Made by a program: the position numbers and the translations under genes. The notes under the pieces were generated by a model. It saw nothing but the letters and a program-made list of their open reading frames with translations. It searched no databases and was not told the origin of the DNA. A DNA stretch of 64,000 nt from NCBI GenBank assembly GCA_045126215.1, contig JBGVOD010000029.1, forward strand, positions 69,643 to 133,642, written 5' to 3'. This DNA comes from SVEL01 sp045126215 (GTDB lineage Bacteria > Bacillota > Clostridia > Lachnospirales > Lachnospiraceae). Every line of letters begins with the position of its first letter. Position 1 is the first letter of the stretch. Of this stretch, positions 45,490 through 51,997 are shown piece after piece.

Positions 45490-45510
45490 TCACCAAACTC
45501 CTAATACCCT

Positions 45511-45551
45511 CTTACTTTATCTCATATACATCTTACTTTATCTCATATACA
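45511..45551. repeat. 21-bp tandem duplication over the HD-GYP stop codon
   Basis: CTTACTTTATCTCATATACA occurs at 45511-45530 and again at 45532-45551. The second copy holds the last codons and TAA of the HD-GYP gene; the first repeats them in the untranslated gap. Confidence 0.85.
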
Positions 45552-46966
45552 GGTTTAATCTTCATATTCTGACTATTTCTATAAAATCCTGTAAATATTC
45601 GTTCAATAATAATGCTGATATTTTCTAAATGCGCCTCTGTAAGTACAATCAGATACTGACTATCTGATACTTTTGTTGTTACGTCTATTTTTCTAAGAGA
45701 CTGTACAATGCTATATTCCATTGCCTTCATAGCCTGTTCAATATCTTCAGCTTGAATTTCACCTTCCCATGTTAAAGAAATCAAAACTGTATTGTACACT
45801 GTACCATATCTTTCATGAATATTGTTTATGTATTTATATATCTGAGCCATCTCATTATTGCTAAGTTTCATAGCACCTTTAAAATTGTTTTCAGAAAGAA
45901 TGTTTTCGATAATCTTTGGAATATCGACAGTCTGTTTTGCAATCTCCTGACTATGATCAGTTAAGCTTAATGCTTCATTCTCAAACAATTCAAGGAATTT
46001 TTCCAACATCTTTGGATCAAACTGTGTGCCTTTTCCCTTTATAAGTTCATCTCGAATAACTTCTCTTGACATTGCTCTTCTGTACACACGATCTGATGAC
46101 ATAGCATCATATGCATCTGCTATTCCAATAAGTCTTGCCTCCTCAGGAATTAATTCCATAGCCAGTCCTTCCGGATATCCGTTTCCATCATATCGTTCAT
46201 GATGATATTTGGCTATCTGATACATATTTTCAAGACTTGAGACACCTTTTAGAATTTCTGCTCCTATCGTTGTATGGCTTTTAATTATTGCAAATTCTTC
46301 CTCTGTTAACTTGCCATTCTTATTAAGAACTCTATCAGGCACTCCAATCTTTCCAACATCATGCAAAAGTGCCTTATATCTAAGTAACTCTATTCTAGAC
46401 TCATCCCAACCAAGACTTCTAGCAAGAATTGCCGCATATTCTGCAACACGAGCAGAATGACCCTTTGTATAAATATCTTTTGCATCAATGGCCGTAGCAA
46501 GAGTCTGTATTATTTCAACAGACAAAACTTCCAGTTTCTTTCTTCTTTGTTCTGCCTTCTCTGTCTGTCTTTCTACCTCACTTTGCAAATTACAACGTAG
46601 TCTAAAAGACTCAATACTACGTTCAACTCTTCTCTTTACAACTGCGCTAACAAAAGGCTTCCTGATGAAATCATCTGCACCAAGTTCAAATCCACGAATC
46701 TCTGCATCAGACTCATCATCTGCCGAAAGAAAAATAACCGGAATATCTTTCATTTTTTCTATCTGTCTTATTCTAATCAATGTTTCATATCCATCTATCC
46801 CCATCATGTGAATATCTAAAAGAATAAGTGTTGGTTCAAATTCCAGAATCTTCTCTAGTGCGTCCTCACCTGAAGCAGCTGTTTCTACCTCATATATATC
46901 ACCAAGTATTTTTTTTACCATCATTAAGTTTATTATTTCATCATCAACAACAAGTATTTTATCCAT
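45533..46966 (-). CDS. Response regulator with HD-GYP phosphodiesterase domain
   Basis: A 477-residue protein: receiver (1-120) with phosphoacceptor in TLILLDIHMMGIDG, coiled linker, HD-GYP domain (about 155-330) with ALLHDVGKIGVP and HHERYDGNGYPEGL, which is the signature of cyclic-di-GMP-degrading phosphodiesterases, and a C-terminal region (about 380-470) that looks like a degenerate GGDEF (LRKIDVTTKVSDSQYLIVL) without active-site residues. It is the first gene of the run with the hybrid kinase, the Bmp protein and the chemoreceptor, and is the likely receiver for that kinase. GAGGAG precedes the ATG. Confidence 0.93.
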   Translation of the reverse strand: MDKILVVDDEIINLMMVKKILGDIYEVETAASGEDALEKILEFEPTLILLDIHMMGIDGYETLIRIRQIEKMKDIPVIFLSADDESDAEIRGFELGADDFIRKPFVSAVVKRRVERSIESFRLRCNLQSEVERQTEKAEQRRKKLEVLSVEIIQTLATAIDAKDIYTKGHSARVAEYAAILARSLGWDESRIELLRYKALLHDVGKIGVPDRVLNKNGKLTEEEFAIIKSHTTIGAEILKGVSSLENMYQIAKYHHERYDGNGYPEGLAMELIPEEARLIGIADAYDAMSSDRVYRRAMSREVIRDELIKGKGTQFDPKMLEKFLELFENEALSLTDHSQEIAKQTVDIPKIIENILSENNFKGAMKLSNNEMAQIYKYINNIHERYGTVYNTVLISLTWEGEIQAEDIEQAMKAMEYSIVQSLRKIDVTTKVSDSQYLIVLTEAHLENISIIIERIFTGFYRNSQNMKIKPVYEIK

Positions 46967-47052
46967 AATTTCTCCTCATCATGTGTAAATTATTTTATAA
47001 ACTCCCATATCTAAAATAATACCATAATCTTACGCATTCTTCAATAATATAG

Positions 47053-47098
47053 AGGACATTCAACCTCATCTGAGCAAGCTCATGCGGTTGAATGTCCT
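47053..47098 (-). terminator. Strong hairpin after the LysM-GH18 gene
   Basis: AGGACATTCAACC pairs with GGTTGAATGTCCT, with an inner TGAG-CTTG-CTCA on the minus strand. The T-run is weak on the minus strand (CTCTATATT) and better on the plus strand (TTTTG). The stop codon of the minus-strand gene is 16 bases before it. Confidence 0.6.
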
Positions 47099-47113
47099 TT
47101 TGTATTAATGTTG

Positions 47114-48247
47114 TTATATATGATAAAAATTATTATAAAGCAATTGCCAGTTTGCTCTGAACCACTGCATAATAGTCCAATATCCTGCTCCTCTTAACTC
47201 ATATTCCTTTATAAGATCAAACTTAGCCTGAAGACTTCTGACATCCTCAAACCATACCTCGTGTTCAATTCCATCTCTTACATAGTTAAAATAAGGACTT
47301 TTTGCCACCTCATCAAAATATATTACTGCACCATTTTCCACTGCTATCCTTATAGCTTGAATATTCCCAATTGTTTCAGCCTTAGTTTCACCTCTTTCAT
47401 ATGGTAGAGGCCAATCATATCCGTAATTTGGAATTCCCAAATCTATTTTATCTGGAGATATCTCTGTAATCGCATACTCTACTACTCTTCGCACTTGATT
47501 AAGTGGTGCAACAGCCATGGGTGGTCCATATGTATACCCCCACTCATATGTCATAAGAAGTACATGATCTGCTATCTCTCCAAGTGCCTGATAGTCCTTT
47601 CCTTCATAAAGAAGTCCTTTCTGATCTTTAGATATCTTTGGCGCTAATGCCACAGAAGTATGATACCCATTTGCACGCATTACATCAGCAAGCTCACCAA
47701 CAAATTCTGTAAATGCATCCCTATCTTCTGGCAAAATATATTCAAAATCCACATCCACTCCCACATATCCTTTTATATTCATAATTTCCAGCAGATTCTG
47801 TATAAGATTATCACGATATTCTACATTGTTTACAACAGAATTTATAAGTCTGTTATTGAATCTTCCGTCGGGTCCAAACGGAGTAAGTGTAAGAATTGGC
47901 TGTACACTATAATTAATCGCTGCTGCTATTAACGGTTCATCATCCCCATACGATGGTGGAATCAATTCTCCCTCCGCTGTAAATCCATACGAAAATATTG
48001 GTAATTCTGACAGATATGGCAAGGTCTGATTAAGTACCCATGGACTTATAAACGGATATGCATATCCACTAACAGAAATACTTCTTGTCGCTTCTCTTAC
48101 ATTTCTATTAACTAAAAGAGCTTGCCCAACGGCAAGCTCATATGGATATATTAGCTGATTATCATATATTAGCTGATTTACATCAATATCAAGTGATTCT
48201 GCAATACTATCAATTGTATCACCAGATTTTACAATATAAATTTCCAT
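47114..48247 (-). CDS. LysM-GH18 glycosidase (spore-cortex/YaaH-like)
   Basis: A 377-residue protein starting MEIYIVKSGDTIDSIAESL, an N-terminal LysM domain (2-46) without a signal peptide, then a glycoside hydrolase 18 domain (about 70-370) with catalytic motif GVDVDFEY. This layout matches YaaH/SleL-type proteins that act on spore peptidoglycan (N-acetylglucosaminidase) or on coat polysaccharide. The start was chosen at the LysM boundary; an ATG 15 codons upstream is open but is not expected by the family. It suggests a spore-forming ancestry. Single gene, with a strong hairpin downstream. Confidence 0.88.
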   Translation of the reverse strand: MEIYIVKSGDTIDSIAESLDIDVNQLIYDNQLIYPYELAVGQALLVNRNVREATRSISVSGYAYPFISPWVLNQTLPYLSELPIFSYGFTAEGELIPPSYGDDEPLIAAAINYSVQPILTLTPFGPDGRFNNRLINSVVNNVEYRDNLIQNLLEIMNIKGYVGVDVDFEYILPEDRDAFTEFVGELADVMRANGYHTSVALAPKISKDQKGLLYEGKDYQALGEIADHVLLMTYEWGYTYGPPMAVAPLNQVRRVVEYAITEISPDKIDLGIPNYGYDWPLPYERGETKAETIGNIQAIRIAVENGAVIYFDEVAKSPYFNYVRDGIEHEVWFEDVRSLQAKFDLIKEYELRGAGYWTIMQWFRANWQLLYNNFYHI

Positions 48248-48325
48248 GTATAGTATACCTTTTCTAATAATACTACTTACTCCTATTATCATATGGTTGA
48301 TATGTCAAAAGGTACCTATATAAAT

Positions 48326-49186
48326 TTATTCTTCAACAAATGGTCTGAAATTTCTCTTAGCCATTTTCTCAAGAATTGAACCTTTCTTCCCATAATATGT
48401 TCCAATATTTGCTTCATCAAATACATATGGTGCAACATTCTTTATACTTTCAGGCAATCTAAGTTCAGCAATTGGGCTGTCAATAAATGCTCCCGTCTCT
48501 ATTTCTTCAAGATTTTCTTTAAAATTCACTACAGTTAATGCTTTATCATATTGACAGCAATTAGATGGTATTACCTTTAATGTAGATGGAAAAGATATTT
48601 CCTCAAGTCTTTTCATATACGAAAACGCACCTGTTTCAATCTTTTCAACTCCTTCTGGTATCTCAACTCTTATAATACCACTTTCCCAAAATGCATTTGT
48701 TCCGATTTCCTTTAGTGTACTTGGAAATTCTACTGATTCTGCATTTGGAATATTTGCAAACCATCTACTTCCTATCTTTTCTATACCTTCAGATATAACT
48801 ATTTTTTTAATTTCTGAACTATCAAAATCCCATGGCATGCCTGATTCAGCATTATCACTGTAATATACATCAAATCCACTATATACTGTTAATACTCCCG
48901 TTTCCTCGTTGAAATCCCAGTATTCATTTCCGGTATTATCATCAGCATTATTATTTTGCTGACTGCTCTGCTCATTTGATACATTTCCCTGTTCGTCTGA
49001 TGCATTTCCATTGTCTTTGTCATCCGATGCATTTCCATTGTCATCTGCACTTTGATATGTCCCTTTATTATCATTTGCTTTTGTTGTTTCAGCCGCATTA
49101 TCATTTCCACATCCAAAAAGTCCTAAAGTCAGCATACTAACTCCCACAACTAATATTCCTTTTTTTAAAAATTCTTTCTTCATCAT
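48326..49186 (-). CDS. BspA-like leucine-rich-repeat lipoprotein
   Basis: A 286-residue lipoprotein: MMKKEFLKKGILVVG signal, lipobox LFGC (Cys about 26), an Asn/Asp/Ser-rich linker with repeated NASD units (about 45-90), and five or so LRR_5-type repeats (IEKIGSRWFANI, LKEIGTNAFWES, VEKIETGAFSYM, LEEIETGAFIDS). Such domains mediate binding to host or partner proteins. The start with GGAGG six bases upstream was chosen over an ATG five codons earlier that contains the GGAGG itself. It is transcribed away from the tandem-repeat array. Confidence 0.85.
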   Translation of the reverse strand: MMKKEFLKKGILVVGVSMLTLGLFGCGNDNAAETTKANDNKGTYQSADDNGNASDDKDNGNASDEQGNVSNEQSSQQNNNADDNTGNEYWDFNEETGVLTVYSGFDVYYSDNAESGMPWDFDSSEIKKIVISEGIEKIGSRWFANIPNAESVEFPSTLKEIGTNAFWESGIIRVEIPEGVEKIETGAFSYMKRLEEISFPSTLKVIPSNCCQYDKALTVVNFKENLEEIETGAFIDSPIAELRLPESIKNVAPYVFDEANIGTYYGKKGSILEKMAKRNFRPFVEE

Positions 49187-49335
49187 ATCTGTTTCCTCCA
49201 TACTTTTTATTGATATTTTGTTTTTATAATAGTAAGTTCAATCAAATTTGAAAAAAGTTTTATTTTTTTTAAATTTTTTAATTTTTTTATTTTTTCATTT
49301 TTATTATACAATTGCATTTAAAAAAATAATAGTTT
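49187..49335. other. AT-tract intergenic stretch before the repeat array
   Basis: Between the lipoprotein start and the repeat array. Positions 49257-49305 hold successive runs of 4-8 T spaced about 8-11 bases apart, which may give curved DNA or an UP element for the minus-strand lipoprotein promoter. A candidate -10 TATTAT lies near 49230. No gene is seen. Confidence 0.4.
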
Positions 49336-49768
49336 AATTTTTCGGCTATAAGTCCAAAAATTGCATAGGGCAAGCCGAAATTTTATATTATTTTGGATTT
49401 AGTAAAGAAAGTTAAACTTACAAAAAAGCCAGTTTTTCGGCTATGAGTCCAGAAATTGTAAGGGGCTAGCCGAAATTTTATATAATTATAGATTTAGGAA
49501 AGAACAGTAAAATCAAAAAAAAGCCAGTTTTTCGGCTACGAGTCCAGAAATTACATAGTCCTAGCCGAAATTTTACATAATTATGGATTTAGAAAAGAAA
49601 GTTAAAATCACAAAAAAGCCAGTTTTTCGGCTAAAGAATATAGAAAATGTATGGAGCTAGCCGAATTTTTTGATAATTTTAGATTTAGAAAAGAAAGTTA
49701 AAATCACAAAAGAGCCAGTTTTTCGGCTATGAATCCAAAAATTGCATGGGGCTAGCCGAAATTTTTAA
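49336..49768. repeat. Five ~95-bp tandem repeats, each with a TTTCGGCTA/TAGCCGAAA hairpin
   Basis: Units begin at TTCGGCT 49341, 49436, 49531, 49626 and 49722 (periods 95, 95, 95, 96). Each has an inverted repeat TTTCGGCTA...TAGCCGAAA enclosing a variable 22-24-base loop, then a conserved spacer (TATAATTAT.GATTTAG, AAAGAAAGTTAAAATCAC, AAAAAGCCAG). The first and last units are the most diverged. A second, alternative pairing AGCC-agtttttc-GGCT joins the spacer end to the next stem. No open frame spans the array. It lies between divergent genes. Confidence 0.92.
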
Positions 49769-49835
49769 TAATAAAGCTACAGAAAAGAGATATAAGAATA
49801 AAAAATCTTATAAGTAAATATATCTAAAACTTCTT

Positions 49836-49864
49836 TTGACCTTAGCACCATAATATGATAGAAT
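49836..49864 (+). promoter_or_regulatory. Promoter of the glycosyltransferase gene
   Basis: TTGACC (49836-49841), 17-base spacer, TAGAAT (49859-49864), about 120 bases upstream of the ATG. A short palindrome ACGTCGGATAACGT (49913-49926) lies in the untranslated leader. Confidence 0.55.
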
Positions 49865-49985
49865 ATAAGATAATTAATCGTGCACTTTATTATTTTACAA
49901 CATATTATATCACGTCGGATAACGTCTCCGTATTTTTAGATGGTTGACACGGAATATTAATAACTTAAAAGGAAAATAAGATATT

Positions 49986-50957
49986 ATGGAAACTTTAGAC
50001 AAAATCAGCATTATCGTACCAGTGTTTAATGTAGAATCATTTTTATCAGAATGTATTGACAGTATATGTAGGCAGACTTATAGGAATCTGGAAATTATAC
50101 TTGTTGATGATGGTTCAACTGATAGAAGTGGTTCTATTTGTGATGAGTATGCACTGAAGGACAATAGAATTATTGTTATACATCAAAAAAATGGTGGTAT
50201 ATCAAATGCAAGAAACAATGCTTTAAAAATGGCAACTGGGGAATATATTGGATTTGTTGATTCAGATGATGTAATACATAGCAGGATGTTTGAATTTCTC
50301 CATGACGCATTAGTTGAAACAAATGCCAGTGTATCTATATGTCATGAAATAGCCTTTAGAGATAATGATACTGTTGCCTTCAATGATTATAGTACATACA
50401 CCATCGAAAGACTTGAAGACCAGATTCAATTATTTTCACATATGGCAGATGAATGGACTGGCCCAATTAACTGGATTTGGAATAAATTATACAGGAAAAG
50501 TGACTTTTCAGGTTTAAAATTTTTCGAAGGAAAACAAATGGAAGACGTGAGATTTTCTTCAGAATATATTTCAAGAATACAAAACGGTGTATGGATAAAA
50601 GAATGTCTGTATGGATATAGGCAAAGAACTGGAAGCACTATGAATTCCAACGATTTAAGAATACCAACAGAATATACTGAAGCGCTTATGTATCAGCGCT
50701 CATTTATTTATAAAACAGAAAATGTTAACCTAATAAATAAATTTGATGAATATATACTAAAGAAAATTCCAAGGCTAAGGTGTGAACTAGCATCATACAA
50801 AGGCAATACCAAAAATGGAGAAAAATATATAAAAGAAATGTACAAAAAGATTTATCATGACTTTGACAAATCTGCCACTTCATTTAAAAATCGTTTAAAA
50901 TTTTTCATGGCCAGATATATGTTTAGTATATATAAAGTATTATATAAAATTGTGTAA
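49986..50957 (+). CDS. Family 2 glycosyltransferase
   Basis: A 323-residue GT-A enzyme: N-terminal ISIIVPVFNVESFLSECIDS, LVDDGSTDRSG and the metal-binding GFVDSDDVI, followed by a helical C-terminal region (about 215-323, basic) without membrane segments. It transfers a sugar from a nucleotide donor to a surface glycan or lipid precursor; donor and acceptor are not predictable. It stands alone on the plus strand between the repeat array and a motA relic, without other glycan genes. Confidence 0.92.
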   Translation: METLDKISIIVPVFNVESFLSECIDSICRQTYRNLEIILVDDGSTDRSGSICDEYALKDNRIIVIHQKNGGISNARNNALKMATGEYIGFVDSDDVIHSRMFEFLHDALVETNASVSICHEIAFRDNDTVAFNDYSTYTIERLEDQIQLFSHMADEWTGPINWIWNKLYRKSDFSGLKFFEGKQMEDVRFSSEYISRIQNGVWIKECLYGYRQRTGSTMNSNDLRIPTEYTEALMYQRSFIYKTENVNLINKFDEYILKKIPRLRCELASYKGNTKNGEKYIKEMYKKIYHDFDKSATSFKNRLKFFMARYMFSIYKVLYKIV

Positions 50958-50997
50958 TATTTTTGATTGTTTAATACTTGAGATTATTTAATATTAA

Positions 50998-51261
50998 TCA
51001 TAATTCCTGCTCGAGAATGGCTTTCATCTTTTCTTTGATGATTCTAGTATTCTCTCCCGCCTGAATAGACAAGATTCCTTCTATTATTATCTCCATCTCC
51101 AGATATTCAGCGTTACAGTTTTTTTCAAGTTTTCTTGAAATCGGAATGCATATCCAATTGGCAATAACAGAGCCATATAAGGTAGTAATTAATGCAAGTG
51201 ACATTCCATCACCAATTGCTAAAGGGTACTTGTCCATAATATACGCTAGCATATTGCACAA
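50998..51261 (-). pseudogene. motA: motA relic (C-terminal third of flagellar motor stator)
   Basis: The 87-codon frame reads GDGMSLALITTLYGSVIAN and then EMEIIIEGILSIQAGEN, the conserved last helices and cytoplasmic tail of MotA. Full MotA is about 260 residues; the N-terminal two membrane helices and the large cytoplasmic loop are missing. The only usable start is a TTG that lies within the terminal repeat of a palindromic element (51247-51335), exactly where the homology begins. No motB or other flagellar gene is near. It is a truncated remnant, either of a lost motility locus or of a duplicate. Confidence 0.85.
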
Positions 51262-51335
51262 AGTATGTAGGCATTTGTGACTCTTATATCCGAAAAACCG
51301 GAATAAATGACTATATACTTTTATGCAATATGCTA
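51247..51335. repeat. 89-bp palindromic (MITE-like) element
   Basis: TAGCATATTGCA at 51247-51258 is perfectly inverted at 51324-51335 (TGCAATATGCTA). Inside, CAAAGTAT..TAG pairs with CTATATACTTT, and the centre contains ACTCTTATATCCG and AAAACCGG. A degraded relative is at 9128-9178. It abuts the break point of the motA relic. Confidence 0.65.
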
Positions 51336-51376
51336 ATTATTATACCAAAAGTTACCTTTTAGCTCTCTATCCCTTT

Positions 51377-51805
51377 TTAATAATGTGATTCTTCTGCATC
51401 TTTTTTTGTACATTGAACTGTTCCTGCCGGATGGTGTGGTGGTGCATAAACAGAAGATACTTTCAATGGTTTTTTCCCTATATTTATTACATTATGCCAG
51501 GTTCCTGCCGGAACAAATATAGTGTCACCTACACAAGCTTTTCTTATAAAATCCAACCTTTTTTCACATTCTCCCATTTTAACCAATGCCATTCCCTGCT
51601 CTATCCGAATAATCTGATCTGTATCCTTATGGATTTCCAATCCTATATCTTTACATTCCGGTATGAACATAAGTGTCATTTGTGCATAACATCCCGTCCA
51701 AAGAGCTGTACGAAAGTTTTGATTTTCTTCAGCCATTTTTGTAACATTTGTTATATATGGCATATGACCATAATCAGTTTTATTATGATTATAACAACAA
51801 CTCAT
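51377..51805 (-). CDS. Cupin-domain protein
   Basis: A 142-residue single-domain cupin with both motifs: GLEIHKDTDQIIRIEQGMA (His and His/Gln ligands, Glu) and GDTIFVPAGTWHNVIN (His). The end, VYAPPHHPAGTVQCTKKDAE, is typical of small clostridial cupins. It may bind a divalent metal and a sugar or small acid, but no reaction can be assigned. Only a weak ribosome site is visible. It is divergent from the TIR gene, with a 192-base shared upstream region. Confidence 0.85.
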   Translation of the reverse strand: MSCCYNHNKTDYGHMPYITNVTKMAEENQNFRTALWTGCYAQMTLMFIPECKDIGLEIHKDTDQIIRIEQGMALVKMGECEKRLDFIRKACVGDTIFVPAGTWHNVINIGKKPLKVSSVYAPPHHPAGTVQCTKKDAEESHY

Positions 51806-51868
51806 AAATTACTTTTTATTTTTTTATATATACTATGATATTTTAATTTTTTTGTGACCATATTATGT

Positions 51869-51988
51869 TATAATTAAACGGTTCAAAAATATTTTATGAC
51901 AGTTAAAAATATTATTTTATGACGATTCCTAAACATTTTATCACATTTTAAAAATATTATTTTATGATGGTTTAAAAACATTTTACGA
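51869..51988 (+). promoter_or_regulatory. Promoter -10 and five phased ATTTTATGA repeats before the TIR gene
   Basis: TATAAT at 51869-51874 (no good -35) is followed by five repeats of ATTTTATGA or near variants at 51891, 51914, 51935 (ATTTTATCA), 51959 and 51980 (ATTTTACGA), spaced 23, 21, 24 and 21 bases, near two helical turns. They fill the presumed leader up to the ribosome site GAGGAG. Confidence 0.6.
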
Positions 51989-51997
51989 GGAGATTTT

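Noticed and set aside
49336..49768. CRISPR array or type III toxin-antitoxin RNA repeats.
   Set aside because: The 95-bp period with mostly conserved sequence is too long for CRISPR repeats and has no unique spacers or cas genes; no ToxN-like gene follows, the next gene being a glycosyltransferase.
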